64,000 bases of DNA from Aeromonas dhakensis (GCF_000820305.1 NZ_CDBH01000003.1:1-64000), one strand, 5' to 3'; positions 34,861-44,744 are shown, counted from the stretch's first letter. Made by a program: numbers and translations. Notes: generated from the sequence alone by a model not told the origin.

Positions 34861-35128
34861 TTAATTTATCAGCGTTTCAAAGCGCTGGATTTTGCGACCT
34901 GGATCAAGTAAAAGAGTGGCCGTTTCTGGCACGGCCACCGTTCTGGGAGTAATCTGGATAGCACCAGTCTTCAGGATCTTCTCTGGATCCTGTGAACCTT
35001 CTGATTTATAAGCAGTCTACAATTGCGAAGAATTTATACGGGTGTGGCCCCTATGCCTTGCTCGTCTGACTTGGCAAGCATGTGAAGGTTGCGAGCTCCG
35101 CAACAATGGACTTAGCATGCTACTTTTC
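34861..35128. other. ftsX-rpoH spacer, 3' part of ftsX transcript and rpoH upstream region
   Basis: No ORF of note. A GTGGCCG/CGGCCAC hairpin (34916-34938) without T-run lies 55 bases after ftsX. A GTTGCG-AGCT-CGCAAC hairpin lies near 35088-35104. Together with the terminator at 35129 these could belong to a 3'-derived small RNA or to the ftsX untranslated region. I do not see a convincing promoter. Confidence 0.4.
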
Positions 35129-35158
35129 GGGGGTCCTTCATTGTGACCCCCTTTTTTT
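35129..35158 (+). terminator. Strong terminator between ftsX and rpoH
   Basis: GGGGGTC / GACCCCC with nine-base loop and seven T. It lies 268 bases after ftsX, which is long for a simple operon end, and 153 bases before the rpoH start. Confidence 0.9.
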
Positions 35159-35311
35159 GACTGTTCATTCATGATTCATCCTGCCGGCCTAAGATGATTC
35201 CGGTTCAGACATGCCAGTCATGTTTGATGCAGGCCGCAGAATGGCGTCCGGTCAGTAGACAGGCCCTCTCAGGGTGTTAGACTGATTCGATTGAAAAGTA
35301 AGAGGTAGAAC

Positions 35312-36166
35312 ATGGGAACTTCATTGCAGCGCACTATGGCTCTGATTCCGCAAGGTAGTCTGGAAGGCTATATCCAGGCAGTAAACTCGATTCCGGTGCT
35401 GAGCGCAGAGGAAGAGCGTGAGCTGGCTGAGCGTTTGCAGCAGGAAGGCGATCTCGAGGCTGCCCGTCAGCTGGTTATGTCGCACCTGCGTTTTGTCGTT
35501 CACGTCGCCAAGAGTTATGCCGGTTACGGTCTGCCCCAGGCCGATCTGGTGCAGGAAGGCAACATAGGCCTGATGAAGGCGGTCAAGCGCTTTGACCCGA
35601 GCGTCGGCGTGCGCCTGGTCTCCTTCGCGGTGCACTGGATCAAGGCTGAAATCCACGAATACGTGCTGCGCAACTGGCGCATGGTCAAGGTGGCGACTAC
35701 CAAGGCCCAGCGCAAGCTCTTCTTCAACCTGCGCAAGTCCAAGAAGCGTCTCGGCTGGCTGAACCACGAAGAAGTCCAGGCCGTGGCCGCCGACCTCGGC
35801 GTCTCCGCCGCCGACGTCACCGAGATGGAAGCGCGCATGAGCAACTACGATCAGGCGTTCGATCTGGTCGGTGATGAGGACGAAGAGGGCGGTTTCGCGC
35901 CGGTTCACTATCTGGAGGACAAATCCTCCGATCTGGCGGCCACCATCGAGAACGACAACTGGGACGATCATGCGACCCGTCGTCTGAGCTCGGCCCTGGC
36001 CACCCTGGACGAACGTAGCCAGCACATCATTCGCGCCCGCTGGCTCGACGATGACAGCAAGACCACCCTGCAGGAGCTGGCCGATACCTACGGCGTCTCC
36101 GCCGAGCGGGTGCGTCAGCTTGAGAAGAATGCCCTCAAGAAGCTGAAGGATGCGATGGAAGCATAA
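35312..36166 (+). CDS. rpoH: RpoH, heat shock sigma factor sigma-32
   Basis: A 284-aa sigma-70 family factor. Region 2 contains [19 protein letters not shown] and [23 protein letters not shown]; the RpoH box [14 protein letters not shown] follows; region 4 holds [33 protein letters not shown]. It directs RNA polymerase to heat shock promoters and is controlled by DnaK and FtsH. Its position behind ftsX is as in E. coli. A GTAAGAGGT site precedes the ATG. The last 22 codons are repeated in degraded form 74 bases downstream. Confidence 0.97.
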   Translation: MGTSLQRTMALIPQGSLEGYIQAVNSIPVLSAEEERELAERLQQEGDLEAARQLVMSHLRFVVHVAKSYAGYGLPQADLVQEGNIGLMKAVKRFDPSVGVRLVSFAVHWIKAEIHEYVLRNWRMVKVATTKAQRKLFFNLRKSKKRLGWLNHEEVQAVAADLGVSAADVTEMEARMSNYDQAFDLVGDEDEEGGFAPVHYLEDKSSDLAATIENDNWDDHATRRLSSALATLDERSQHIIRARWLDDDSKTTLQELADTYGVSAERVRQLEKNALKKLKDAMEA

Positions 36167-36171
36167 TCCTG

Positions 36172-36240
36172 CGCGCCGGGCGGATTCGTCAGCTTGAGAG
36201 GCTCGCGCCCAGGCAGCTGAAAGATACGAGGGAGGCCTGA
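36172..36240 (+). repeat. Degraded duplicate of the rpoH 3' end
   Basis: Read in frame this stretch gives RAGRIRQLERLAPRQLKDTREA and a stop, against [20 protein letters not shown] plus EA and a stop at the end of RpoH (36098-36166). Thirteen bases from CGTCAG (36187) are identical and about 70 percent of the following 41 match. It lacks a start codon or ribosome site. Confidence 0.75.
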
Positions 36241-36252
36241 TGCCTCCTGATG

Positions 36253-36279
36253 AAAACAGGGCCCGATGGCCCTGTTTTT
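36253..36279 (+). terminator. rpoH terminator
   Basis: AACAGGGCC-CGAT-GGCCCTGTT followed by TTTT, immediately after the duplicated rpoH end. Confidence 0.9.
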
Positions 36280-36364
36280 GTTTGCCGGTGATCTGGTCGG
36301 CCTTGCCTTGGTTACCCTTGTGTATGGTATGTTGCCGCCACTGCCACAGTAGGGAGAGCAGATA

Positions 36365-37024
36365 GTGAAACTCTTGAACGACTTGTTTACCAACAACCGC
36401 GAGTGGGCGGAACGGATCAAGGCCGAGGATCCCGAATTCTTTGCTACCCTCTCCGCCCAGCAAGCCCCCGAATACCTCTGGATCGGCTGCTCCGACAGCC
36501 GGGTACCCGCCAACCAGCTGATGGGGCTGCTGCCGGGGGACGTGTTCGTCCACCGCAACGTCGCCAACCTGGTGGTACACACCGACTTCAACTGCCTCTC
36601 GGTGCTGCAATACGCGGTCGAGGTGCTCAAGGTGAAGCACATCATCGTCTGCGGCCATTACGGCTGCGGCGGCGTCAAGGCGGCGATGCAGAACCAGGAG
36701 CTGGGGCTCATCGACAACTGGCTGCGCAACATCAAGGATGTCTACTTCAAGTATCGCGAGCAGCTGGATGCCATCGAGGATGAGCACGAGCGCTTCGACT
36801 ACCTGTGCGAGCTGAACGTGGCCGAGCAGGTGGCCAACGTCTGCCACACCACCATCATCCAGAACGCCTGGCGCAAGGGGCAGGAGCTGGCGGTGCACGG
36901 CTGGATCTACGGCATCAAGGACGGTCTGCTGCACGATCTCGATCTCTGCATCAGCGGGCCCGAGCAGATCCCGGACGTCTATCGCGCCTGGCCGGACATG
37001 CGTCCGCCCCACCGCCGTCGCTGA
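36365..37024 (+). CDS. can: Beta-class carbonic anhydrase
   Basis: A 219-aa beta carbonic anhydrase very similar to E. coli Can. Zinc ligands and catalytic dyad are in place: Cys42, Asp44, Arg46 (CSDSR) and His98, Cys101 (HYGCGG). It interconverts CO2 and bicarbonate for carboxylation reactions. Translation starts at GTG 36365, preceded by GGGAGAG. hutC starts only 11 bases after its stop, so the two may be cotranscribed, an unrelated pairing. Confidence 0.95.
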   Translation: MKLLNDLFTNNREWAERIKAEDPEFFATLSAQQAPEYLWIGCSDSRVPANQLMGLLPGDVFVHRNVANLVVHTDFNCLSVLQYAVEVLKVKHIIVCGHYGCGGVKAAMQNQELGLIDNWLRNIKDVYFKYREQLDAIEDEHERFDYLCELNVAEQVANVCHTTIIQNAWRKGQELAVHGWIYGIKDGLLHDLDLCISGPEQIPDVYRAWPDMRPPHRRR

Positions 37025-37035
37025 GGAGCATTCCG

Positions 37036-37740
37036 TTGGCACCGGCCCTCTATCTGCAGATCAAGCAGCACATCCTGGACGGGATCCGCGAACGCCACTA
37101 TCAGGCGGGCGACCGGATCCCGACCGAGGCCGCCCTGTGCGAGCAGTTCACCGTGAGCCGGATGACGGTCAACAAGGCGCTGCGCGAACTGGTGGCCGAG
37201 GGCTGGCTGGTGCGCACCGCCGGCTCCGGCAGCTTCGTGGCGGACCGGCGCACCGAGTCGCCGCTGCTGGCCATTCGCAACATCGCCGACGAGATCGCCG
37301 AGCGGGGCAGCGAGTACAGCGGCCGGGTGATCCGGCTGCAGCGCCAGGCCGCCGACGAGAAGGTGGCGGTGCAGCTGGGGCTGCGGGTCGGGGCGCCCAT
37401 CTTTCACAGCCTCATCGTCCATCAGGCCGACGGTGAGCCGCTGCAGCTGGAGGAGCGCTTCGTCGATGCGGAGCGGCTGCCGGAGTATGGCGAGCAGGAT
37501 TTTGCCAGCCAGACCCCCAACCGTTATCTGATGGAGGTCTGCCCTCTCTCCGAGATGGAGCACGTGGTGGAGGCGGTGCTGCCGAGCGCCGGCGAAGCCG
37601 GCTTGCTGCAGGTACGGGTCGACACCCCCTGCCTGTTGCTGCATCGGCGTACCTGGTCAGACGGTTATCTGGTCTCCTATGCCCGTCTGCTCTCGCCGGG
37701 CTCCCGCTACAAGTTGAGCTCCAAGACCAGTCTCAGCTAA
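37036..37740 (+). CDS. hutC: HutC, histidine utilisation repressor (GntR family)
   Basis: A 234-aa GntR/HutC-subfamily regulator. The N-terminal winged helix (ALYLQIKQHILDGIRERHYQAGDRIPTEAAL...VSRMTVNKALREL) is followed by a UTRA effector domain (about 90-230) that binds urocanate. I start it at TTG 37036, since GAGGAG lies eight bases upstream and the next residues APALYLQIK match the family; no ATG exists near. It represses hut operons until urocanate builds up. Palindromes of its TGTA-N2-TACA site flank it downstream: one just after its stop, one before hutI. Confidence 0.92.
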   Translation: MAPALYLQIKQHILDGIRERHYQAGDRIPTEAALCEQFTVSRMTVNKALRELVAEGWLVRTAGSGSFVADRRTESPLLAIRNIADEIAERGSEYSGRVIRLQRQAADEKVAVQLGLRVGAPIFHSLIVHQADGEPLQLEERFVDAERLPEYGEQDFASQTPNRYLMEVCPLSEMEHVVEAVLPSAGEAGLLQVRVDTPCLLLHRRTWSDGYLVSYARLLSPGSRYKLSSKTSLS

Positions 37741-37741
37741 T

Positions 37742-37751
37742 TGTATATACA
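37742..37751. promoter_or_regulatory. HutC operator, copy 1
   Basis: TGTATATACA, a perfect TGTA-N2-TACA palindrome, directly after the hutC stop codon. Confidence 0.6.
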
Positions 37752-37765
37752 TATAATTTTTGACA

Positions 37766-37789
37766 AAGCCCGCCTCTGGCGGGCTTTTT
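37766..37789 (+). terminator. hutC terminator
   Basis: AAGCCCGCC / GGCGGGCTT, three-base loop, five T. Confidence 0.92.
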
Positions 37790-37869
37790 GTGTTTAAGCT
37801 CTAATGAACACGCTGTTATCAAGATGTGAACTTGATCCTTTCTTTCCCGTCAGAGATCGGATATAAGTT

Positions 37870-37883
37870 AATGTATATACATT
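37870..37883. promoter_or_regulatory. HutC operator, copy 2, before hutI
   Basis: AATGTATATACATT is a perfect 14-bp palindrome containing TGTA-N2-TACA. It lies 12-25 bases before the hutI start codon, over the likely start of the hutIGUH transcript. Confidence 0.8.
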
Positions 37884-37894
37884 TAGAGGTCGGT

Positions 37895-39130
37895 ATGAAC
37901 AAGGAACTGTTGAACTGCGAGCGGGTCTGGCTCAACGTGACACCCGCCACTCTGCGCTCCGATCTGGCTGACTACGGTCTGCTGGAGCCCCATGCTCTCG
38001 GCGTTCATGAGGGGAGGATCCACGCCCTGGTGCCCATGCAGGATCTCAAGGGCCCCTATCCCGCCCATTGGCAGGACATGAAGGGCAAGCTGGTTACCCC
38101 CGGCCTCATCGATTGCCACACCCACCTCATCTTCGCCGGCAGCCGCGCCGAAGAGTTCGAGCTGCGCCAGAAGGGTGTGCCCTATGCGGAGATCGCCCGC
38201 AAAGGCGGCGGCATCATCAGCACGGTGCGCGCCACCCGTGCCGCCAGCGAGGATCAGCTGTTTGAACTGGCGCTGCCACGGATCAAGTCGCTGATCCGGG
38301 AAGGGGTCACCACGGTGGAGATCAAGTCCGGCTACGGCCTCACCCTGGCAGACGAGCTCAAGATGCTGCGGGTGGCTCGCCGACTGGGAGAGACGCTGCC
38401 GATCCGGGTCAAGACCACCCTGCTGGCAGCCCATGCGGTGCCGCCGGAGTATCGCGACGATCCCGACTCCTGGGTCGAGACCATCTGTCAGGAGATCATC
38501 CCGGCCGCCGCCGAGGCGGGGCTGGCCGATGCGGTGGACGTCTTCTGTGAACACATCGGCTTCTCGCTGGCCCAGACCGAGCAGGTCTATCTGGCGGCGG
38601 ATCAATATGGCCTGGCGGTGAAGGGGCACATGGATCAGCTCTCCAACCTGGGGGGCAGCACGCTGGCTGCCAACTTCGGGGCCCTCTCGGTGGATCATCT
38701 GGAGTATCTGGATCCGGAAGGGGTCCAGGCGCTGGCTCACCGCGGCGTGGTCGCGACTCTGCTGCCCACCGCCTTCTATTTCCTCAAGGAGACCAAGCTG
38801 CCGCCGGTCGCCGCACTGCGCAAGGCGGGAGTGCCGATGGCGGTCTCCTCCGACATCAACCCGGGCACGGCCCCCATCGTCTCCCTGCGGATGGCCATGA
38901 ACATGGCCTGCACCCTGTTCGGCCTGACCCCGGTGGAGGCCATGGCCGGGGTGACCCGCCACGCCGCCCGGGCGCTTGGCGAGCAGGAGCAGCTGGGGCA
39001 GCTCAGGGTCGGCATGCTGGCGGATTTCCTGGTCTGGAACTGCGGCCATCCGGCCGAACTCTGCTACCTCATCGGCGTCGATCAGCTGGTGAGCCGGGTG
39101 GTCAACGGGGAGGAGACTCTGCATGGATAA
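37895..39130 (+). CDS. hutI: Imidazolonepropionase
   Basis: A 411-aa amidohydrolase. Metal and substrate motifs are visible: PGLIDCHTHLIFAGSRAEEF, the ligand HAVPPEY and KGHMDQLSN, and SSDINPGTAP. It hydrolyses imidazolone propionate to N-formimino-glutamate, the third step of histidine breakdown. ATG 37895 follows AGAGGTCGGT; the longer frame would cover the HutC operator. Its end overlaps hutG by eight bases. Confidence 0.96.
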   Translation: MNKELLNCERVWLNVTPATLRSDLADYGLLEPHALGVHEGRIHALVPMQDLKGPYPAHWQDMKGKLVTPGLIDCHTHLIFAGSRAEEFELRQKGVPYAEIARKGGGIISTVRATRAASEDQLFELALPRIKSLIREGVTTVEIKSGYGLTLADELKMLRVARRLGETLPIRVKTTLLAAHAVPPEYRDDPDSWVETICQEIIPAAAEAGLADAVDVFCEHIGFSLAQTEQVYLAADQYGLAVKGHMDQLSNLGGSTLAANFGALSVDHLEYLDPEGVQALAHRGVVATLLPTAFYFLKETKLPPVAALRKAGVPMAVSSDINPGTAPIVSLRMAMNMACTLFGLTPVEAMAGVTRHAARALGEQEQLGQLRVGMLADFLVWNCGHPAELCYLIGVDQLVSRVVNGEETLHG

Positions 39131-40061
39131 GTTCAACGGGATCGACATGTCGGTCTGGCAGGGACGTCAGGATCCGGAAGACGGTGAACTGGCCCTGCGC
39201 TGGCATGACAGGGTGCTGCCCTGGCTGGGACGCGGTGAACCCGGCGTGGTACTGCTCGGCTTCGCCTGTGACGAAGGGGTGCGCCGCAACAAGGGGCGCG
39301 TCGGCGCCGCCGGTGCGCCGCTGGCGGTGCGCAAGCTGCTCGCCAACACCGCCTGGCATCTGGGCCAGCCCGTCTACGACGGCGGCGATGTGCACTGCGA
39401 GGATGGCGATCTCGACGCCGCCCACGAGCGGCTGGCCGAGCGGGTCGCCACAGCCCTGGAGCAGGGCCAGTTTCCGCTGGTGCTGGGGGGCGGTCACGAG
39501 GTGGCGTTTGGCAGCTGGAGCGGCCTCAACCGTCATCTGGGCGGCCGTGGCAGGGTAGGCATCATCAACTTCGACGCTCACTTCGACCTGCGCATGAAGC
39601 TGGAGCAGGCGAGTTCCGGCACCCCCTTCTTCCAGATTGCCGAGCAGTGCGTCGCCCAGGGCTCGCCCTTTACCTACGCCTGCCTCGGGGTGGCCGAGAC
39701 CGCCAACACGGCGGCCCTGTTTGCCCGCGCCGAGGCGCTGGGGGTGTGGCACGAGCTGGACGAGGCGATGACGCCGACCGAGTTGCCAGCCTTGCTCAAC
39801 GGGCTGGATGCCTTTATCGCCCGCTGTGACCACCTCTATCTGACCATCGATCTGGACGTGCTGCCTGCCGCCGTGATGCCGGGGGTAAGTGCCCCTGCCG
39901 CCCGCGGCGTGGAGCTGGCGGTCATTGAACCGCTGATCGCCCATATCCGGGCCAGCGGCAAGCTCAGGCTTGCCGATCTGGCCGAGTACAACCCGAACCT
40001 GGATCAGGACAACCGCAGCGCCCGCGTGGCCGCGCGCCTGGTTCACCAGTTGACCAAGTAG
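39123..40061 (+). CDS. hutG: Formimidoylglutamase
   Basis: A 312-aa ureohydrolase/arginase-fold enzyme. Manganese ligands lie in GGGHEVAFG, NFDAHFDLR and TIDLDVLPAAVMPGVSAPA. It cleaves N-formimino-glutamate to glutamate and formamide, the one-step HutG route. Overlap with hutI implies coupled translation. Confidence 0.95.
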   Translation: MDKFNGIDMSVWQGRQDPEDGELALRWHDRVLPWLGRGEPGVVLLGFACDEGVRRNKGRVGAAGAPLAVRKLLANTAWHLGQPVYDGGDVHCEDGDLDAAHERLAERVATALEQGQFPLVLGGGHEVAFGSWSGLNRHLGGRGRVGIINFDAHFDLRMKLEQASSGTPFFQIAEQCVAQGSPFTYACLGVAETANTAALFARAEALGVWHELDEAMTPTELPALLNGLDAFIARCDHLYLTIDLDVLPAAVMPGVSAPAARGVELAVIEPLIAHIRASGKLRLADLAEYNPNLDQDNRSARVAARLVHQLTK

Positions 40062-40106
40062 CGGCGCACCGCGCCGCCTGACCGTATCGCTAAACAAGGA
40101 GTGTCT

Positions 40107-41816
40107 ATGTCTGTACAACACCAGGATCCCCGCCACGATCCGAGCCGGATCATCCGTGCTCCCCACGGCACCCAGCTGACTGCCAAGAGCTGGCTCACCG
40201 AGGCGCCCCTGCGGATGCTGATGAACAACCTGGATCCGGAAGTGGCCGAGCATCCCCAATCCCTGGTGGTGTACGGCGGCATCGGTCGTGCCGCCCGCAA
40301 CTGGGCCTGCTTCGACAAGATCGTCGAGGTGCTGACCCGCCTCGAGGAGGATCAGACTCTGCTGGTGCAATCCGGCAAGCCGGTTGGCGTGTTCCAGACC
40401 CACAAGGACGCCCCGCGGGTGCTGATCGCCAACTCCAACCTGGTGCCGCACTGGGCCAACTGGGAGCACTTCAACGAGCTCGACAAGAAGGGCCTGATGA
40501 TGTACGGCCAGATGACCGCCGGCTCCTGGATCTACATCGGCACTCAGGGGATCGTGCAGGGCACCTACGAGACCTTCTTCGCCGTGGCGAACCAGCACTT
40601 CAACGGCGAGCCCAAGGGACGCTGGATCCTGACCGGGGGCCTGGGTGGCATGGGCGGCGCCCAGCCGCTGGCCGCCACCATGGCCGGCTTCTCGATGATC
40701 GCCGTGGAGTGCGACGAGACCCGCATCGATTTTCGCCTCAAGACCCGCTACGTCGACAAGAAGGCCCATAGCCTGGATGAGGCGCTGGCCATGGTCGAGG
40801 AAGCCAGGCAGAGCGGCACTGCCGTCTCCGTCGGCCTGCTCGGCAACGCCGCTGACGTCTTCGCCGAACTGGTGGCCCGCGGCATCACGCCGGACGTGGT
40901 GACCGACCAGACCTCAGCCCACGATCCCATCCACGGCTACCTGCCCCAGGGCTGGAGCGTGGCCCAGTGGCGCGACCTGCAGAAGAGCGCGCCGCAAGAG
41001 GTCAATGTGGCCGCCCGCCGTTCCATGGCTCGCCAGGTGGAGGCCATGCTGACCCTGCAATCCCGCGGCGCCGCCACGCTCGATTACGGTAACAACATTC
41101 GCCAGATGGCGCTGGAAGAGGGGGTCAAGAATGCCTTCGACTTCCCGGGCTTCGTGCCGGCCTATATCCGCCCGCTGTTCTGCGAGGGCATTGGCCCGTT
41201 CCGTTGGGTGGCCCTCTCCGGCGACCCGGAAGACATCTACAAGACCGATCAGAAGGTGAAGGAGCTGATCCCGGACGATCCCCACCTGCACAACTGGCTC
41301 GACATGGCCCGCGAGCGCATCGCCTTCCAGGGCCTGCCGGCGCGGATCTGCTGGGTCGGCGTCAAGGATCGGGTGCGCCTGGGCCTGGCCTTCAACGAGA
41401 TGGTGAAGAACGGCGAGCTGAAAGCCCCCGTCGTCATCGGTCGCGACCACCTGGACTCCGGCTCGGTGGCGAGCCCGAACCGCGAGACCGAATCCATGAT
41501 GGATGGCTCCGATGCCGTCTCCGACTGGCCGCTGCTCAACGCCCTGCTCAACACAGCTGGCGGAGCGACCTGGGTTTCCCTGCACCACGGTGGCGGTGTC
41601 GGCATGGGCTTCTCCCAGCACTCCGGCGTGGTGATCGTCTGTGACGGCACCGACGACGCCGCCAAGCGGGTCGGCCGCGTGCTGCGCAACGACCCGGCCA
41701 CCGGGGTGATGCGTCACGCCGATGCGGGCTACGAAATTGCCATCAACTGTGCCGTTGATGAGAAACTGGATCTGCCGATGATTGACGGCGCCAACGGTGT
41801 CAAAGGAAAGGTGTAA
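40107..41816 (+). CDS. hutU: Urocanate hydratase
   Basis: A 569-aa urocanase. NAD-binding and catalytic segments include [26 protein letters not shown], and [20 protein letters not shown]; the active site cysteine is expected in [19 protein letters not shown]. It converts urocanate to imidazolone propionate using tightly bound NAD+. AAGGAG precedes the ATG. The hutH start follows its stop by four bases. Confidence 0.96.
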   Translation: MSVQHQDPRHDPSRIIRAPHGTQLTAKSWLTEAPLRMLMNNLDPEVAEHPQSLVVYGGIGRAARNWACFDKIVEVLTRLEEDQTLLVQSGKPVGVFQTHKDAPRVLIANSNLVPHWANWEHFNELDKKGLMMYGQMTAGSWIYIGTQGIVQGTYETFFAVANQHFNGEPKGRWILTGGLGGMGGAQPLAATMAGFSMIAVECDETRIDFRLKTRYVDKKAHSLDEALAMVEEARQSGTAVSVGLLGNAADVFAELVARGITPDVVTDQTSAHDPIHGYLPQGWSVAQWRDLQKSAPQEVNVAARRSMARQVEAMLTLQSRGAATLDYGNNIRQMALEEGVKNAFDFPGFVPAYIRPLFCEGIGPFRWVALSGDPEDIYKTDQKVKELIPDDPHLHNWLDMARERIAFQGLPARICWVGVKDRVRLGLAFNEMVKNGELKAPVVIGRDHLDSGSVASPNRETESMMDGSDAVSDWPLLNALLNTAGGATWVSLHHGGGVGMGFSQHSGVVIVCDGTDDAAKRVGRVLRNDPATGVMRHADAGYEIAINCAVDEKLDLPMIDGANGVKGKV

Positions 41817-41820
41817 CACC

Positions 41821-43353
41821 ATGTTTGAACTGACTATTACCCCGGGCGAGCTGGATCTCGCCACCCTGCGCCGCGTCAGCCGCGAGCCGGTACACGTTTC
41901 ACTGGATCCTGCCGCCCTGGCGGGGATCCACGCCTCCGCCGCCGTGGTCACCAAGGTGATCGAACAGAATCGCGTGGTGTATGGCATCAACACCGGCTTC
42001 GGCCTCCTGGCCAACACCCGTATTCCGGTGGAGCAGCTGGACGAGCTGCAGCGCTCCATCGTGCTCTCCCATGCCGCCGGTATCGGCGAGTACATGGATG
42101 ACGCCACCGTGCGGCTGATGATGGTGCTCAAACTCAACTCCCTAGCCCGCGGTTTCTCCGGCATCCGCCTGACGGTGCTGGAGGCCCTGATGCGCCTCAT
42201 CAACGCCGAGGTGTATCCGGTGGTGCCGAAGAAGGGCTCCGTCGGCGCCTCCGGCGATCTGGCGCCGCTGGCCCACATGAGCTGCCTGCTGATCGGTGAA
42301 GGCAAGGCGCGCCACAAGGGCGAGCTGATCGATGCCACCACGGCCCTCAAGATTGCCGGGCTGGAGTCCATCGCACTGGCACCGAAAGAGGGGCTGGCAC
42401 TGCTCAACGGCACCCAGGCGAGCACCGCCTTCGCGCTGGAAGGGCTGTTCCACGCCGAGGATCTCTACGCCGGTGCCATCACCATAGGCGCCATGAGCGT
42501 GGAGGCGGCCCTTGGCAGCCGCCGGCCATTCGATGCCCGCATCCACGCGGTGCGCGGTCAGCGCGGGCAAGAAGACGCGGCTGCCTGCTACCGCCACCTG
42601 CTGGTGGATGGCAGCGAGATCGGCATGTCCCACCACAACTGCGAGAAGGTGCAGGATCCTTACTCCCTGCGCTGCCAACCGCAGGTGATGGGCGCCTGCC
42701 TGACCCAGATCCGTCAGGCGGCCGAGGTGCTGGTGTGCGAGGCCAACGCGGTCTCCGACAACCCGCTGGTGTTTGCCGAGGATGAGGACATTCTCTCCGG
42801 CGGCAACTTCCACGCAGAACCCGTGGCCTTCGCCGCCGACAACCTGGCGCTGGCCATCGCCGAGATAGGCTCCCTGTCTGAGCGGCGCATGGCGCTGCTG
42901 ATCGACTCGCGGATGTCCGGTCTGCCGGCCTTCCTGGTCAACAACGGCGGCGTGAACTCGGGCTTCATGATCGCCCAGGTCACCTCGGCGGCGCTCGCCT
43001 CCGAAAACAAGACCCTGGCCCACCCGGCCTCGGTGGACAGCCTGCCCACCTCCGCCAACCAGGAGGATCACGTCTCCATGGCCACCTTCGCCGGTCGCCG
43101 GCTGGCGGACATGGCCGAGAACACCCGCGGCATCCTGGCGGTGGAACTGCTGGCGGCAGCGCAAGGGTTGGATTTCCGCTCACCGCTGCGTTCCACCGAG
43201 CTGGTGGAGCTGGCCAAGGGCCGTCTGCGCGAAGAAGTCAGCTTCTACGACAAGGACAGGTACTTCGCGCCGGACATCGAGGCGGCCGCCGCCCTGCTGG
43301 GCCGTGCCAGCTACAACGACCTGATCCCGGCCGGCGTGCTGCCGAGCCTCTAA
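41821..43353 (+). CDS. hutH: Histidine ammonia-lyase
   Basis: A 510-aa member of the aromatic ammonia-lyase family. The MIO cofactor forms from Ala143-Ser144-Gly145 in [13 protein letters not shown]; the YGINTGFG motif at 54 and the QDxYSLRC-like [13 protein letters not shown] are present. It deaminates histidine to urocanate, the first step and the source of the HutC inducer. It is last in the hutIGUH unit; the start lies in the end of the hutU ribosome-scanned region with AAAGGAAAGG upstream. Confidence 0.96.
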   Translation: MFELTITPGELDLATLRRVSREPVHVSLDPAALAGIHASAAVVTKVIEQNRVVYGINTGFGLLANTRIPVEQLDELQRSIVLSHAAGIGEYMDDATVRLMMVLKLNSLARGFSGIRLTVLEALMRLINAEVYPVVPKKGSVGASGDLAPLAHMSCLLIGEGKARHKGELIDATTALKIAGLESIALAPKEGLALLNGTQASTAFALEGLFHAEDLYAGAITIGAMSVEAALGSRRPFDARIHAVRGQRGQEDAAACYRHLLVDGSEIGMSHHNCEKVQDPYSLRCQPQVMGACLTQIRQAAEVLVCEANAVSDNPLVFAEDEDILSGGNFHAEPVAFAADNLALAIAEIGSLSERRMALLIDSRMSGLPAFLVNNGGVNSGFMIAQVTSAALASENKTLAHPASVDSLPTSANQEDHVSMATFAGRRLADMAENTRGILAVELLAAAQGLDFRSPLRSTELVELAKGRLREEVSFYDKDRYFAPDIEAAAALLGRASYNDLIPAGVLPSL

Positions 43354-43373
43354 GCAGCCATCCAGCCCATGAC

Positions 43374-43400
43374 AAAAGACCGCCCATCGGGCGGTCTTTT
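43374..43400. terminator. hut operon terminator (bidirectional)
   Basis: AAAAGACCGCCC-ATC-GGGCGGTCTTTT, between convergent hutH and chaA. Confidence 0.92.
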
Positions 43401-43426
43401 CGTTGCTGGGGTTGCTGATTTAGCGG

Positions 43427-44524
43427 TTATTCGTGCTCGAACATGAGGAACAGGTAGACCACGAACAACACCAGGTGGGTAGCCCCGTGCAGCGCATTGG
43501 TGCGGCCGCTGCTGAAGGTCACCTTGCACACCATGAGAGTGGTGATGAGCAGCACCATGTCGGCGGCGGAGAGGCCTAGGCGCACCTCCTGCCCCAGCAT
43601 GGCGCCGATGAACAGTACCGCAGGCACTGTGAGGGCGATGGTGGCCAGCACAGAGCCGAAGTAGAGGTTCATGGCCCGCTGCAGCTGGTTGTTGAAGGCC
43701 GCCTTGATGGCGCCGACCGCCTCGGGGGCCAGCACGATACAGGCGACGATGAAGCCCCCCAGCGCCGGCGGCGCCGCCAGCACCTTGACCCCGTGGTTGA
43801 TGGGAATGGCGAGGGTCTTGGCCAGCAGGATCACCACCACCAGATAGGCGAGCAGCAACAGGGTGTGGTAGACGTTGCTCTGCAGCGGGCCGTGGTGCTC
43901 TTCGTAATCCTCGTGATCGCTGTCGATGAAGAAGTGGCTGTGACTGCGGGTCTGGATCAGCAGGAAGACGCCGTAGAGCAGCACAGAGATGATGATCAGC
44001 ATCCAGGACATGGCGCTCGACATGCTGCCGATGTTGCCCCCCTCGGTGACGTTGGGCAGTACCAGACAGAGCAGCGCCAGCGGAATGATGGCCACCAGAT
44101 AGGATTTGACCCCGTCCAGATTGAAGCTCTGGGTGTGGTAGCGCCAGCCGCCAAACAACAGGGTGAAGCCCACCAGGCCGTTGGTCACCAGCATCACCAC
44201 CGCAAACATGGTGTCGCGGGCCATCACCGGATTGGGTTCGCCGGTCAGCATGACCGAGGAGAGCATCACCACCTCCAGCGAGATGACCGACAGGGTCAGG
44301 ATCAGGGTGCCGAAGGGTTCGCCCAGCTTGATGGCGAGGGCATCGGAGTGGCGCACCACCGAGAAGATGGCCCAGGTGACGATGGCAAGCAGCACAGCCG
44401 ACACCGGAAGATAGATCCCGAGCGGAGTTGTCTCTGTCAGCAGGTCGCTACCGGGCGTCTTGAAGAAGAGCAGGGTGAGCAGGCCGACGGGCAGGGCAAT
44501 CTCTTGCCGGATAAATGACTTCAT
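43427..44524 (-). CDS. chaA: ChaA-type Ca2+(Na+,K+)/H+ antiporter
   Basis: A 365-aa CaCA-family antiporter with 10-11 helices. Two inverted alpha-repeat motifs can be seen: GEPFGTLILTLSVISLEVVML in the first half and LAPEAVGAIKAAFNNQLQRAMNLYFGS in the second, each with the ion-binding glutamate. An acidic/histidine-rich loop (HSHFFIDSDHEDYEEHHG) lies between. E. coli ChaA exports Ca2+, Na+ and K+ at alkaline pH. Monocistronic. Confidence 0.93.
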   Translation of the reverse strand: MKSFIRQEIALPVGLLTLLFFKTPGSDLLTETTPLGIYLPVSAVLLAIVTWAIFSVVRHSDALAIKLGEPFGTLILTLSVISLEVVMLSSVMLTGEPNPVMARDTMFAVVMLVTNGLVGFTLLFGGWRYHTQSFNLDGVKSYLVAIIPLALLCLVLPNVTEGGNIGSMSSAMSWMLIIISVLLYGVFLLIQTRSHSHFFIDSDHEDYEEHHGPLQSNVYHTLLLLAYLVVVILLAKTLAIPINHGVKVLAAPPALGGFIVACIVLAPEAVGAIKAAFNNQLQRAMNLYFGSVLATIALTVPAVLFIGAMLGQEVRLGLSAADMVLLITTLMVCKVTFSSGRTNALHGATHLVLFVVYLFLMFEHE

Positions 44525-44744
44525 AGGCAGTGGTTCTCATCTCGGGGCGGCGTGAGCCGACGGGTATGGAGCAGGATGGCACGTCACCGCAGTGACGGCC
44601 CTGCCAATGATAAAGGCTGTTGTCCGCGCAAGGAAAAAACATTTTGTTGCAAGATATGAGGGGAGCCGCATCCTCACCCGCTGCCAGCACAGAGTGGTGC
44701 TCGCCTGTGCGGTCGAGGGGGCGGTCGAGAGGGCAGAGGCTGGC

